The notes under the pieces were generated by a model. The model was given only the letters and a program-made list of their open reading frames with translations. It was not told the DNA's origin and ran no database searches. 64,000 bases of DNA from Uloborus plumipes (Eukaryota > Arthropoda > Arachnida > Araneae > Uloboridae), in NCBI GenBank assembly GCA_038373865.1, contig JAXGGA010005610.1, forward strand, positions 1 to 64,000, read 5' to 3'. A program made the position numbers and the translations under genes. This document shows positions 52,201 to 54,495 of this stretch, piece after piece. Position 1 is the stretch's first letter. The number at the start of each line of letters is the position of its first letter.

Positions 52201-54495
52201 TTCAAAATGCATGCCAAAAATAAAAAAGCAAAAATTCCGAAAAAATCAAAATTTCAAACAATTTTACAACCCTAAATTTTGATTCAAAAAATCTAAAAAA
52301 AATAATTTGAACTTATCTCGTGTGTATCTATTTGTAGAAAAATAATGAACATGATCCAAATGACGGCACGGCCGACTATTAAAATTAGGTGATTTGACAT
52401 AGAATGAGCCTTTTGCACTTACACGGCAGTGGAAGTAACACATTTAATGATAAAAAATAAAGAAGAGTTTCTTCTGAAATATTTTTCTTTATTTATTTTC
52501 CTCTATTTACATGGAATATTTGTCATTCGTTTCACTTTAATATTTAAATTTTACTTTTGATATAACTTTGCATCAAGATTAAACTTGCATCAGATAATCT
52601 CAAAAATGTTTGGCAGCTAATTTTAACTGAACATTATTATATAATGCTAAATTCATGGTTAAGGGGACCAGGTGAGGTAATTTCTATCAAAAATTCGTTT
52701 TTGACTGTTTTATATCATTAAAAAGTTAAAACTTTTAGCTTTCCAACCATATATCCCATTTGCTTTATCAAAAAACTAGAAGCATCAGAACTTTTTGTTA
52801 TTTTAAAAGCATTCACTGTGTTCATCATAGGAATGAAATCTTTGACTGTTTTTCTTGAAACATGATTTTTTGATGTTCATGTTCCTTTTTCTTAATATCT
52901 ATCAAACTTACAGGTTCAATTATTTAACCCATTTATGCCCAAGTTATTTTTAACAATTTTTTCAATTTTTATCTGCTTAAAACTTACTTGGAATGGTTTA
53001 AATACATTTTAGGCTTAAAATAGTTTGCTGTTGCCATATTTATTAAGTTATTTAACCTCCTGTTTATGGGATATTTTGCATATATGTGAGCAAAATACGA
53101 CCATACTTGACTTTACTTTTGCAAAGTAACATTACAGAAGGCATCTCTGATCAATTTTAAGCAAATCATTTTAAAATAGTTTAGTTTTATGAAAAATAAG
53201 TTCGCAAAAAAAACTTACTTTCTGTGGCTACCCATGCTGGATCGTTGCTCGACTGATTTGTCTGAAAATAGCTGTCAATAAATAAACTCTGATGTCCAAA
53301 TAGTGGCTCTAACTGGTTTTCTCAAGAAGAAGGACTATTTAACTAGTGAAAAACAGCTTTAGTAAAATGATATACCCATTACAGGTTTTTGTATGCAGTA
53401 ACTAACAAGCGTCCCGTTTTTAGGCTACTGGGCATAAATGGGTTAATGACATTTATATTATGTAGTTTTACACATGGCAGTTAAAGGATTTGACAATATA
53501 TTTGATAAATAATATTCTATCTACTCAAAAATCATCAAAAATGCAAATTTAAAGATGACTTTGAGTAAAATATTAATTATACATTTTTATTGTATGTAAA
53601 ACATATTATTCTAACATGTGTAAAAATTTCTCAGCCCTATCTTTCACCATTTCCGAGAAAAATATACATAAAGTGGGTGAATTGAACATGGCAGAGATAG
53701 GGCTTACCTGGTCTCTTTAAAGAATTTTATCCATGAATGTACAAATTGCACTCAGCGAGAAAGCTATTCTCACCGAATGCCTATTTTTCGCTGCCACTTA
53801 ATTCTTTTTTAATATGCTTTTATTAGTTTCACTTGTGGGTTTGTTTGTCCATACGTATATAACTCTGAATAAAAGTTAAAATTCATGTTCTTTACAAACA
53901 TGAAAGTATTAATATATTTAATACTAAAGGCTAAACTATATTATTACACGTTGATGTGTTCAAGTGTTTCAGTTGTTTGTATGTAACTCTGAATAAAAGA
54001 TAAAATTCACTTTCTTTGCAAATTTTAAAAGTAATATATTTAGTACTATTATTAAAACTAAAGGCTAAAATATATTATATAAACTATATTACTATATTAC
54101 ATGTTAATGCATCATAAGTACATCTAAAAACGTATTTTTTAGTTTTTTAAACTGATTTAAAGAGATGTTTTGGTGTCAATACTATATGTTTCATGTCTAT
54201 TGTGCAGGAAGGTGTTTATATTTATGGCCTTTATCTGGATGGTGCTTCGTGGGACAAGAAAAGTGCTATCCTTGTTGAGCCCTCTCCTAAGGTGCTTTTC
54301 ACTGCGCTACCTGTTGTGCACGTGTATGCCATAGATTCAACGGATCCCAAAAATCCTGCCTTGTACCAGTGTCCGATTTATAAGAAGCCCAGACGAACGG
54401 ACCTCACGTACATAACCCCACTTTGGTTGAAAACTAATCTTCATCCAAACCACTGGATTTTGCGCGGCGTAGCCTTGCTGTGTGACATAAAGTGA
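992..54495 (+). CDS. DNAH5: Axonemal dynein heavy chain, DNAH5/DNAH8 class, C-terminal 28 exons (gene incomplete at 5' end)
   Basis: Motor subunit of outer dynein arms; it couples ATP hydrolysis in the AAA ring to sliding of axonemal microtubule doublets in cilia or sperm flagella. The visible 28 exons join in frame to 4608 nt (1535 residues plus TGA). Residues 1-75 end AAA4. About 85-209 form stalk coiled coil 1, about 210-330 the microtubule-binding domain, and about 335-425 coiled coil 2. About 426-675 are AAA5, with the motif [13 protein letters not shown]. About 690-1060 are AAA6, with [13 protein letters not shown] and [12 protein letters not shown]. The rest is the C-terminal domain, with [22 protein letters not shown] and terminal [10 protein letters not shown]. 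The class is called from the near line-by-line match to animal DNAH5/8, including [25 protein letters not shown] sequence in exon 25. DNAH5 and DNAH8 are vertebrate paralogues, so this is best called their pre-duplication orthologue. All introns are GT-AG, and no frameshift or stop interrupts the frame, so the gene looks functional. Confidence 0.93.
1219..1585. other. Dynein intron 1, left part
   Basis: AT-rich sequence; nothing recognised. The remainder of this intron (2041-2378) is likewise featureless apart from the foldback at 1586-2040. Confidence 0.5.
1586..2040. mobile_element. Foldback MITE of about 455 bp
   Basis: The left arm (ttattttcctagttctgtgc, then ttgccctacataaatg, then ataaaattttgctaccgttt) is repeated as its reverse complement in the right arm. 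Matching extends inward past aagcttac and is imperfect at the centre. No open frame of note. The target duplication is unclear. Confidence 0.82.
2379..2601 (+). CDS. DNAH5: Dynein exon 2: start of stalk coiled coil 1
   Basis: Acceptor tcccctag, donor gtatgc. Residues 76-150, beginning [20 protein letters not shown], the conserved entry to the stalk in axonemal dyneins. It continues as a charged heptad-like helix ([20 protein letters not shown]). Confidence 0.93.
2730..3216. mobile_element. TA-flanked pogo/Tc1-like MITE carrying a nested insertion
   Basis: The left end cagatgaacctcgttaaaac and right end taacgaggtttgactt form imperfect terminal inverted repeats with the core AACCTCGTTAA. TA dinucleotides flank both ends, as expected for the Tc1/mariner/pogo group. 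The middle is occupied by a second, hAT-like element (about 2843-3163). Confidence 0.65.
2843..3163. mobile_element. hAT-like MITE nested in the pogo-like element
   Basis: Left end ggacgtagccagaggggg and right end ctcggctacgcc are inverted repeats of the form (G)GCGTAGCC, a common non-autonomous hAT terminus. Near the left end, aggggcaacagccccctg is an internal palindrome. I could not fix the 8-bp duplication, so boundaries are approximate. Confidence 0.5.
3571..3931 (+). mobile_element. 5'-truncated CR1-like LINE: reverse transcriptase C-terminus plus 3' tail
   Basis: An open frame (3575-3859, 94 aa) has the CR1/L2-type C-terminal signature: [15 protein letters not shown], then TRGHCFKL, then [14 protein letters not shown] and [10 protein letters not shown]. 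It is followed by a 3' UTR (actaggaccagcccagttgg) and a short (atttgt)n tail, typical of this LINE group. A second, longer fragment lies at 48957-49474 on the minus strand. Confidence 0.8.
4161..4412. mobile_element. Short MITE of about 250 bp
   Basis: Left agtgtcgtctggttgcaaaa-ccgg and right ccggttttgaaactagacaacac are imperfect inverted repeats, with TA close to both ends. No coding sequence. The superfamily is uncertain. The rest of intron 2 (4413-4689) is AT-rich and featureless. Confidence 0.6.
4690..4866 (+). CDS. DNAH5: Dynein exon 3: stalk coiled coil 1
   Basis: Phase 0 at both ends. Residues 151-209, almost purely Lys/Glu/Ala heptads ending in the strongly conserved [19 protein letters not shown]. 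This is the distal half of the helix that leads up to the microtubule-binding domain. Confidence 0.95.
4867..5748. other. Dynein intron 3
   Basis: About 0.9 kb of AT-rich sequence with homopolymer T and A runs. I recognise no repeat family, RNA or conserved element in it. Confidence 0.5.
5749..5916 (+). CDS. DNAH5: Dynein exon 4: start of the microtubule-binding domain
   Basis: Acceptor gctttcag, donor gtaaaa, phase 0. Residues 210-265 contain [20 protein letters not shown] followed by IMDCVLILF, the first helix of the microtubule-binding domain, conserved in DNAH5-class proteins. Confidence 0.96.
5998..6056 (-). repeat. CR1-like LINE 3'-tail fragment
   Basis: Reads as the reverse complement of the LINE 3' UTR seen at 3860-3931: tacaaatgtgacgatcagc, then gctagtcctagtcaat. 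Only the 3' terminal part survives. Confidence 0.6.
6110..6385 (+). mobile_element. Diverged tRNA-derived SINE
   Basis: The body matches, in opposite orientation, the SINE at 38898-39192. Shared blocks include agatccaccgt, tcgtggtcacaaagtc-like sequence, gatacctctgggg, ggttctggttcaaaa-like sequence and ctcttcagggccc. Upstream lies a degenerate A-box (tggttggcaaggcatc) and B-box-like sequence. The long minus-strand open frame across it is a by-product of this repeat. Ends are approximate, and substitutions indicate an old copy. Confidence 0.68.
6659..7416. mobile_element. TA-flanked pogo/Tigger-like MITE, 758 bp
   Basis: Left cagtgcccgccgcttataaa and right tttattagtggcgggcactg are terminal inverted repeats flanked by TA on both sides. 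Internal copies of ttttataaagcggctg recur near each end. This fits the pogo/Tigger type within Tc1/mariner. No transposase frame. Confidence 0.83.
7417..7926. other. Intron 4 spacer
   Basis: AT-rich sequence between two MITEs. Nothing further recognised. Confidence 0.4.
7931..8211 (+). mobile_element. piggyBac-like TTAA MITE, family B, copy 1
   Basis: Flanked by TTAA at 7927-7930 and 8212-8215. The ends are cctttaagaaccgggtgg and gatccaaaagg. Related copies are at 16079-16309 (opposite orientation) and 21482-21710. The TTAA duplication and CCTTT start are characteristic of piggyBac-derived non-autonomous elements. This copy is the most diverged internally. Confidence 0.8.
8224..8428. mobile_element. 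Short MITE with GGCAATTCCACC ends
   Basis: Left aaggcaattccaccattaca and right taacggtggagttgccct are inverted repeats that continue inward (acgtaacaatcaaac versus gtttgactgttgcatccgt). The terminus resembles that of the much larger element at 33567-36688 (GGGCAATTCCA), so the two may be relatives. Confidence 0.72.
8631..9502. mobile_element. pogo/Tigger-like MITE, about 870 bp
   Basis: Left aatgttggacctccatatat and right atatatgcaggttctactg are imperfect terminal inverted repeats, with TA after the right end. Secondary copies of the cgatatat motif lie just inside both ends, a layout common in pogo/Tigger derivatives. No transposase frame. Confidence 0.68.
9606..9821 (+). CDS. DNAH5: Dynein exon 5: microtubule-binding domain and return to coiled coil 2
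   Basis: Acceptor after taatag, donor gtgaat, phase 0. Residues 266-337: [20 protein letters not shown], then [18 protein letters not shown] and NKEVLPLK. These are the later helices of the microtubule-binding domain and the start of the descending stalk helix. Confidence 0.95.
9822..10269. other. Dynein intron 5, left part
   Basis: AT-rich; nothing recognised. Confidence 0.4.
10272..10480. mobile_element. TA-flanked MITE, 209 bp, CpG-rich
   Basis: Terminal inverted repeats ctgtaaaggcctttaatttc and taaaaaggcctttacag are flanked by TA on both sides. The interior carries repeated cgcgggcc/cgcgaaaa words, so it stands out as CpG-rich in an AT-rich intron. Its size and TA target suit a Tc1/mariner-type MITE. 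Confidence 0.85.
10512..11312. repeat. Interspersed repeat, type R1 (copy 1)
   Basis: Begins actagccgggtacccggccc and ends in a block reading aaaatcggtccagtagtttg ... acatacgttttca, then tatatagattta. The same start and end style recurs at 18192-19102. This GCCCGGGT...ACATACG...TATATAGAT layout is a common arthropod repeat form, but I cannot assign it to a class. No conserved open frame. Confidence 0.6.
11343..11480 (+). CDS. DNAH5: Dynein exon 6: stalk coiled coil 2
   Basis: Acceptor ttacag, donor gtaatt, phase 0. Residues 338-383, a continuous heptad-like helix ([19 protein letters not shown]) that pairs with coiled coil 1. Confidence 0.95.
11481..12337. other. Dynein intron 6, left part
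   Basis: AT-rich. The stretch 12168-12297 (tagttgagg ... ccccaacttgagtt) has weakly complementary ends and less AT-rich content and may be a small degraded element. Otherwise nothing recognised. Confidence 0.35.
12338..12749. mobile_element. hAT-like MITE, 412 bp
   Basis: Ends cataggcggctggtgtacc and gtacgagccgcctatg are inverted repeats. The flanking octamers tctttgtc (12330-12337) and tctttacc (12750-12757) match at six of eight positions, consistent with a decayed 8-bp hAT duplication. No transposase frame. Confidence 0.75.
12857..12984 (+). CDS. DNAH5: Dynein exon 7: end of coiled coil 2
   Basis: Acceptor tgacag, donor gtaagg, ends with two bases of a Lys codon. Residues 384-426: [20 protein letters not shown], then [17 protein letters not shown], the conserved stalk exit before AAA5. 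Confidence 0.95.
12985..13546. other. Dynein intron 7
   Basis: AT-rich, 562 bp; nothing recognised. Confidence 0.5.
13547..13715 (+). CDS. DNAH5: Dynein exon 8: start of AAA5
   Basis: Completes the split Lys codon; donor gtaagt. Residues 426-482: [20 protein letters not shown], then [12 protein letters not shown]. The Leu-Val-Gly-Asp start is the canonical AAA5 entry after the stalk. Confidence 0.96.
13716..14867. other. Dynein intron 8, left part
   Basis: AT-rich, with a poly-A run near 14046-14061. At 14453 there is a pogo-like terminus (cagttgaacctcagtaaccc), but no matching right end was found, so I do not call a bounded element. The GC-richer stretch 14640-14830 carries only a non-conserved minus-strand open frame. 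Confidence 0.4.
14868..15535. mobile_element. Long foldback MITE, family A, copy 2
   Basis: Same termini and arms as 134-782, with only scattered differences. The centre differs: it has an extra aaggatttcgcatagggtcc segment. A small direct duplication (ggagtggttggagtgg) sits just inside the right end. TATA is present at both ends. The centre again contains TGACGTCA (15207-15214). Confidence 0.9.
15634..15789 (+). CDS. DNAH5: Dynein exon 9: AAA5
   Basis: Acceptor actaacag, donor gtgagt, phase 0. Residues 483-534: [20 protein letters not shown], then [29 protein letters not shown] is the P-loop-like segment of the AAA5 module. Confidence 0.97.
15891..16433 (-). repeat. Repeat R2, copy 3 (truncated, inverted) interrupted by a MITE
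   Basis: Reads as the reverse complement of the right half of the R2 repeat at 25509-26297 and 39963-40732: ccccacactacttcctttta, then the cgccaa/ttggcg words. It is split by the TTAA MITE at 16079-16309 and breaks off near 16433. Confidence 0.75.
16079..16309 (-). mobile_element. piggyBac-like TTAA MITE, family B, copy 2
   Basis: Flanked by TTAA at 16075-16078 and 16310-16313. Ends ccttttggatccgggctg and cccggttcctgaagg. Opposite orientation to copies 1 and 3. It is inserted in the R2 repeat, whose uninterrupted paralogue at 40540-40560 shows a single TTAA at the same point. Confidence 0.88.
16800..16955 (+). CDS. DNAH5: Dynein exon 10: AAA5
   Basis: Acceptor ttttag, donor gtatga, phase 0. 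Residues 535-586: [20 protein letters not shown], then [20 protein letters not shown], the hallmark AAA5 motif of axonemal heavy chains. The next intron is only 74 bp. Confidence 0.97.
17030..17119 (+). CDS. DNAH5: Dynein exon 11: AAA5
   Basis: Acceptor atttgcag, donor gtatgt, phase 0. Residues 587-616: [20 protein letters not shown], then [10 protein letters not shown]. Confidence 0.96.
17120..17829. other. Dynein intron 11 with poly-C/(CAC)n tract
   Basis: About 0.7 kb. A low-complexity tract at roughly 17283-17310 runs poly-C into accaccaccac. Otherwise nothing recognised. Confidence 0.5.
17830..17922 (+). CDS. DNAH5: Dynein exon 12: AAA5
   Basis: Acceptor ttttttag, phase 0, residues 617-647: [20 protein letters not shown], then [11 protein letters not shown]. 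The donor is a weak cag|gttttt, but both protein match and frame require it. Confidence 0.93.
18192..19102. repeat. Interspersed repeat, type R1 (copy 2), with nested foldback
   Basis: Begins actagcttaatacccagcgt then tgcccgggtgcg, and ends caagtttgatgaaaatctga ... aacaaacgtacaagc, then atatagatatatg. The layout is as at 10512-11312. A foldback element is inserted at 18461-18655. Confidence 0.58.
18461..18655. mobile_element. Foldback MITE, 195 bp, with paired CRE palindromes
   Basis: Arms tatacttcgcagcagtttaa ... tgacgtcac ... cggagccaa and their reverse complement are essentially perfect over about 50 bp. Each arm contains TGACGTCA (18489-18496 and 18620-18627). The loop is shared, inverted, with the element at 57345-57637. 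Confidence 0.88.
19210..19402. mobile_element. TA-flanked MITE with poly-C/poly-G arms
   Basis: Left ccgtaaaatcccaaaagtac and right attttcaggattttacag are inverted repeats flanked by TA. Long C and G runs just inside the ends make a very stable foldback. 193 bp, no coding sequence. Confidence 0.8.
19623..19727 (+). CDS. DNAH5: Dynein exon 13: AAA5/AAA6 linker
   Basis: Acceptor cccctag, donor gtaaaa, phase 0. Residues 648-682: [20 protein letters not shown], then [15 protein letters not shown]. Confidence 0.96.
20036..20285. mobile_element. MITE, 250 bp, 37-bp perfect terminal inverted repeats
   Basis: Left tggatggtgttatgcaaaaa continuing ggagttaacccacaaaa is exactly mirrored at the right end. 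The perfect arms suggest a relatively young insertion. The target duplication could not be fixed and the family is not assigned. Confidence 0.85.
20531..20592 (+). repeat. CR1-like LINE 3'-tail fragment
   Basis: ggactagaaccaggctagct then gggctaagagcctgttgctt matches the 3' UTR of the LINE at 3571-3931. It is truncated to the terminal 60 bp and sits 39 bp before exon 14. Confidence 0.62.
20631..20769 (+). CDS. DNAH5: Dynein exon 14: AAA6 entry
   Basis: Acceptor tattttag, donor gtatta, ends in phase 1. Residues 683-729: [20 protein letters not shown], then NEAREEYRP. The following intron is 210 bp. Confidence 0.96.
20980..21094 (+). CDS. DNAH5: Dynein exon 15: AAA6
   Basis: Acceptor cctatag, donor gttagt. 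Residues 729-767: [20 protein letters not shown], then [19 protein letters not shown]. [13 protein letters not shown] is conserved across axonemal heavy chains. Confidence 0.96.
21095..21481. other. Dynein intron 15, left part
   Basis: Poly-T and AT-rich, with a slightly GC-richer stretch at about 21280-21420 of unknown origin. No gene seen. Confidence 0.4.
21482..21710 (+). mobile_element. piggyBac-like TTAA MITE, family B, copy 3
   Basis: Ends cctttaggaaccgggcgg and cccggatccaaaagg. The flanking tetramers have decayed to TTAG and TTGA. The internal sequence (gtacgacagttcataccttc) matches copy 2 in reverse orientation. Confidence 0.82.
22300..22548 (-). mobile_element. tRNA-derived SINE-like repeat (second family)
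   Basis: On the minus strand, ctggattagtggataaaaag resembles an A box and ggctcaaacct a B box, at tRNA-like spacing. They are followed by a GC-rich body (caagtcccgggaggtggggc). The body differs from the SINE at 38898-39192. Boundaries are approximate. Confidence 0.5.
22674..22864 (+). CDS. DNAH5: Dynein exon 16: AAA6
   Basis: Acceptor ttaaag, donor gtatga, ends in phase 1. Residues 767-831: [20 protein letters not shown], then [20 protein letters not shown]. Confidence 0.96.
22865..23457. other. Dynein intron 16, left part
   Basis: AT-rich; no recognised repeat or gene. Confidence 0.4.
23461..24002. mobile_element. TTAA element with four regularly spaced hairpins
   Basis: Left TTAA followed by cccattaactgtca, right tgacagttaaaggg followed by TTAA: piggyBac-like inverted ends and target. 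The left part holds four short stem-loops with CCCGA/TCGGG stems at 23475-23493, 23521-23537, 23574-23590 and 23621-23643. Poly-T runs lie between them. No transposase frame. Confidence 0.82.
24003..24804. other. Dynein intron 16, right part
   Basis: AT-rich up to 24620, then a less AT-rich stretch with no recognised family directly before exon 17. A long open frame that includes exon 17 starts here by chance. Confidence 0.4.
24805..24926 (+). CDS. DNAH5: Dynein exon 17: AAA6
   Basis: Acceptor aatgtag, donor gtatgt. Residues 831-871: [20 protein letters not shown], then [12 protein letters not shown]. Confidence 0.96.
25187..26914. mobile_element. Element with GGGTCATTC ends, split by repeat R2
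   Basis: Left tatgtgggtcattccgacga then aaatggtacaaatcatgtc is mirrored at the right end by gacatgatttgtaccattt then gcgtcagaatgacccatgta. The interior (without the nested R2 copy) is about 0.9 kb. It carries three identical direct copies of taacagagtggaca (25377-25390, 26316-26329, 26493-26506). No transposase frame. Confidence 0.82.
25509..26297 (+). repeat. Interspersed repeat R2, copy 1
   Basis: About 790 bp, nearly collinear with 39963-40732. It starts tttttacttccttttacgta and ends gaagtagtgtggggtccata ccagattttt. Interior landmarks are a variable gtatgtacgtgtgtgcgtatg tract, aactcaaaaactatatgc, and a dense block of ttggcgacatatcgccaag inverted repeats. The class is unknown. It is inserted inside the element 25187-26914. 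Confidence 0.85.
27226..27341 (+). CDS. DNAH5: Dynein exon 18: AAA6
   Basis: Acceptor tacacag, donor gttatt (weak but required). Residues 872-910: [20 protein letters not shown], then FRKLLLVR. The W..W(F)(D/E)K..PEEE pattern is DNAH5-class. Confidence 0.95.
27578..27640. repeat. hAT-like left terminus without partner
   Basis: cagtggcggctcgtgcctta closely resembles the hAT end at 28487 (cagtggcggcgctag), but I find no matching right end before exon 19. Probably a truncated element; its right boundary is unknown. 27641-28478 shows nothing else recognised. Confidence 0.45.
28487..31288. mobile_element. hAT element, 2.8 kb, exact 8-bp target duplication
   Basis: Terminal inverted repeats cagtggcggcgctag and ctagcgccacctctg are flanked by a perfect tactgaca duplication (28479-28486, 31289-31296). 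Palindromic gggggcaattgccccc lies near the left end and tandem cccccctgtcgggcaag units near the right. Interior frames (e.g. 28998-29375) do not resemble a transposase, so it looks non-autonomous. Confidence 0.9.
31297..32324. other. Dynein intron 18 spacer
   Basis: A less AT-rich stretch at about 31840-32160 has overlapping short frames on both strands, with no recognisable domain. Possibly an old repeat; not called as a gene. Confidence 0.35.
32325..32574. mobile_element. MITE with CACTGTAAAAA-type ends
   Basis: Left cactgtaaaaaatgaaagct then gtttttacagtataatac is matched in reverse by gtattatactgtaaaaac then aacagtttatattttgctgt. The interior repeats ttttacagt many times. About 250 bp. 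This terminus style occurs in hAT MITEs, but the duplication is unclear. Confidence 0.68.
32676..32952 (+). CDS. DNAH5: Dynein exon 19: AAA6 P-loop region
   Basis: Acceptor attcag, donor gtacgt. Residues 910-1002: [20 protein letters not shown], then [20 protein letters not shown], then [14 protein letters not shown]. All are signature D6-region motifs of axonemal dynein heavy chains. Confidence 0.97.
33125..33206 (-). repeat. CR1-like LINE 3'-tail fragment
   Basis: aatgcaaatacaaatgtgag, then tagtcctagtcaatttatag: reverse complement of the LINE 3' end, with part of the (atttgc/t)n tail. Upstream, 32980-33000 is a short ttta microsatellite. Confidence 0.6.
34680..35424. mobile_element. hAT element, 745 bp, exact 8-bp target duplication
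   Basis: Flanked by aaatacac on both sides (34672-34679, 35425-35432). Ends caggcacgtgccgtcattg and agacggcacgtctctg are imperfect inverted repeats, followed inside by ctagggtaggcag and ctgcctaccttgcctac. Non-autonomous. It is nested in the 3.1 kb element. Confidence 0.9.
35997..36154. repeat. pogo/Tigger-like fragment
   Basis: Two direct copies of gtgaccg(t/c)tc(a/g)gagagg-like sequence and a right end gaggttttactgta, typical of pogo/Tigger termini. No matching left end was found, so it is a remnant. Confidence 0.45.
36875..37183 (+). CDS. DNAH5: Dynein exon 20: AAA6/lid
   Basis: Acceptor tctttag, donor gtatga, phase 0. Residues 1003-1105: [20 protein letters not shown], then [20 protein letters not shown], then [16 protein letters not shown]. 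Among the best conserved segments of the family. Confidence 0.98.
37184..38440. other. Dynein intron 20, left part
   Basis: AT-rich. Near 38290-38350 there are words tttggcgagaaat and cttggcgacatttggcg that recall repeat R2, probably a decayed fragment. Poly-C runs lie near 37783-37795. No gene. Confidence 0.4.
38441..38880 (+). repeat. Possible solo LTR or promoter-like repeat
   Basis: The right half reads like an LTR: tactgtatataagtagat (TATA-like), then gtaaataaatttatt (polyadenylation-like), ending near gtaaca. I could not find a matching target duplication or a second copy, so this is only a candidate. Confidence 0.3.
38898..39192 (-). mobile_element. tRNA-derived SINE with 15-bp target duplication
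   Basis: Minus strand. The head (from 39192 leftwards) has an A box in gtggcccgatcgataaggc and a B box gggttcgatccc with tRNA spacing. A GC-richer body and a simple gaagtgaagtg tail follow. It is bounded by perfect direct repeats ttctgaattcttatt at 38883-38897 and 39193-39207. A diverged relative in + orientation is at 6110-6385. Confidence 0.92.
39208..39734. other. Dynein intron 20, right part
   Basis: AT-rich; nothing recognised. Confidence 0.45.
39735..39851 (+). CDS. DNAH5: Dynein exon 21: C-terminal lid region
   Basis: Acceptor tttgcag, donor gtgagt, phase 0. Residues 1106-1144: [20 protein letters not shown], then [22 protein letters not shown] is nearly invariant in axonemal dyneins. 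Confidence 0.98.
39963..40732 (+). repeat. Interspersed repeat R2, copy 2
   Basis: Collinear with 25509-26297 at high identity, with a shorter gtatgtgcgtatgtg tract. It carries the uninterrupted TTAA (40545-40548) at the point where the related copy at 15891-16433 holds a MITE. Confidence 0.87.
41188..41289 (+). CDS. DNAH5: Dynein exon 22: C-terminal region
   Basis: Acceptor attcttcag, donor gtactt, phase 0. Residues 1145-1178: [20 protein letters not shown], then [14 protein letters not shown]. Confidence 0.98.
41290..41820. other. Dynein intron 22
   Basis: AT-rich, 531 bp; nothing recognised. Confidence 0.5.
41821..41981 (+). CDS. DNAH5: Dynein exon 23: C-terminal region
   Basis: Acceptor aaatctag, donor gtatgt, ends in phase 2. 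Residues 1179-1232: [20 protein letters not shown], then [11 protein letters not shown]. Confidence 0.97.
42109..42194. repeat. Compound microsatellite (TTTA)n-(TG)n-...-(A)n
   Basis: Runs of ttta/tttg, then about ten TG units, a short non-repeat segment, and a 15-base A run. Low-complexity; two overlapping short frames here are artefacts of it. The rest of intron 23 holds nothing recognised. Confidence 0.9.
42720..42876 (+). CDS. DNAH5: Dynein exon 24: C-terminal domain
   Basis: Acceptor cctaacag, donor gtaagc. Residues 1232-1284: [20 protein letters not shown], then [20 protein letters not shown]. Confidence 0.97.
42877..43440. other. Dynein intron 24, left part
   Basis: AT-rich; no recognised repeat. 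Confidence 0.4.
43441..44126. mobile_element. Element of 686 bp with CAGGGGTG ends
   Basis: Left caggggtgttcgggtatttt and right tcacaatcacccctg have short inverted tips. Direct repeats tagtaa flank it (43435-43440, 44127-44132). The last 21 bp recur exactly at the window start (1-21). Interior words such as ggtattttcatga repeat. Superfamily unassigned; a 6-bp target is uncommon. Confidence 0.68.
44379..44801. mobile_element. pogo-like MITE, 423 bp
   Basis: Left cagtgaattctcgattgtct and right gataatcaagagtttactg form imperfect inverted repeats (CAGTRAAYTCTYGATT). TA precedes the left end; the right flank has decayed. Confidence 0.65.
44956..45111 (+). CDS. DNAH5: Dynein exon 25: C-terminal domain
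   Basis: Acceptor gttttag, donor gtatta, phase 0. Residues 1285-1336: [20 protein letters not shown], then [17 protein letters not shown]. This exon is one of the clearest DNAH5-class matches. Confidence 0.98.
45183..45663. mobile_element. TA-flanked pogo-like MITE, 481 bp
   Basis: Left cagtagaacatcagagagcc and right ggattttgatgttcaactg are imperfect terminal inverted repeats flanked by TA at 45181-45182 and 45664-45665. Confidence 0.75.
46152..48764 (+). mobile_element. hAT transposon, 2.6 kb, near-complete
   Basis: Identical 16-bp ends cagcggttcccaaact in inverted orientation. Flanking octamers ctctagat and ctttagat differ at one position, consistent with an 8-bp duplication. It carries its own transposase gene (46474-48412) in the same orientation as the host gene. 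Sub-terminal words ggtggtacgc recur at both ends. Confidence 0.93.
46474..48412 (+). pseudogene. hAT transposase (BED-finger, ZBED5/FAM200/SCAND3-like), one frameshift
   Basis: DNA transposase that would excise and reinsert the element. The first frame runs from ATG 46474 (the frame is open from 46282) to TGA 48130-48132, about 550 residues. It has a BED-type zinc finger (CVICLETL ... HHFNTKH), first acidic motif [14 protein letters not shown], second [10 protein letters not shown], then [10 protein letters not shown] and [11 protein letters not shown]. The remaining C-terminal hATC part, with [12 protein letters not shown], continues in the +1 frame from about 48101 to TAA 48410-48412. The break lies near 48097-48106 in an A-rich stretch, so one small indel separates it from an intact frame. 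The relationship to domesticated vertebrate ZBED5/FAM200-type genes is by family. Target-site and inverted repeats show it is still a transposon here. Confidence 0.88.
48957..49474 (-). mobile_element. 5'-truncated CR1-like LINE (RT C-terminus and 3' end)
   Basis: Minus-strand frame 49474-49019 (151 aa) is open: [20 protein letters not shown], then [37 protein letters not shown]. This is the region C-terminal to the RT palm in CR1/Jockey-clade LINEs. The 3' UTR (ggaccagcccagttgggccc on the minus strand) and tail fragment lie at 48957-49018. It is closely related to 3571-3931. Confidence 0.85.
49590..49779 (+). CDS. DNAH5: Dynein exon 26: C-terminal domain
   Basis: Acceptor tctttcag, donor gtaatt, ends in phase 1. 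Residues 1337-1400: [20 protein letters not shown], then [16 protein letters not shown], then [11 protein letters not shown]. Confidence 0.98.
49780..50513. other. Dynein intron 26
   Basis: AT-rich, 734 bp; nothing recognised. Confidence 0.5.
50514..50635 (+). CDS. DNAH5: Dynein exon 27: C-terminal domain
   Basis: Acceptor tacatag, donor gtgagt. Residues 1400-1440: [20 protein letters not shown], then [16 protein letters not shown]. Confidence 0.97.
50636..51596. other. Dynein intron 27, left part
   Basis: AT-rich; no recognised repeat. Confidence 0.45.
51597..52062. repeat. Three tandem units of about 156 bp
   Basis: The anchor gatatgacctattg occurs at 51707, 51862 and 52019. Each unit contains aaaaacaccc-like sequence, ggtgcagttcttagctggta and ccaactgaaaaaacac. 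Units are diverged but collinear. The following 52063-52440 (tgagaaaaaa, caaaaattccgaaaaaatc) looks like more of the same repeat background without clear units. Confidence 0.85.
52663..53716. mobile_element. TTAA-flanked MITE split by a second TTAA element
   Basis: Left TTAA then ggggaccaggtgaggtaa; right ggcttacctggtctct then TTAA. The imperfect inverted ends plus TTAA indicate a piggyBac-like origin. About 0.5 kb of its own sequence remains around the insertion at 52928-53442. Confidence 0.72.
52928..53442. mobile_element. piggyBac-like TTAA MITE, 515 bp, nested
   Basis: TTAA on both sides (52924-52927, 53443-53446) with inverted ends cccatttatgccca and tgggcataaatggg. No transposase frame. 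Confidence 0.88.
53857..54108. repeat. Two direct units of about 124 bp
   Basis: aactctgaataaaag starts at 53861 and 53985. Both units continue with ttaaaattca ... ttctttacaaa-like sequence, tatttaatactaaaggct and attatta. Diverged tandem duplication just upstream of the last dynein exon. Confidence 0.7.
54208..54495 (+). CDS. DNAH5: Dynein exon 28: C-terminus and stop
   Basis: Acceptor tgtgcag, phase 0, residues 1441-1535 and TGA at 54493-54495. It reads [20 protein letters not shown], then [20 protein letters not shown], and ends [14 protein letters not shown], the standard end of DNAH5-class chains. Confidence 0.98.
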   Translation, partial: EGVYIYGLYLDGASWDKKSAILVEPSPKVLFTALPVVHVYAIDSTDPKNPALYQCPIYKKPRRTDLTYITPLWLKTNLHPNHWILRGVALLCDIK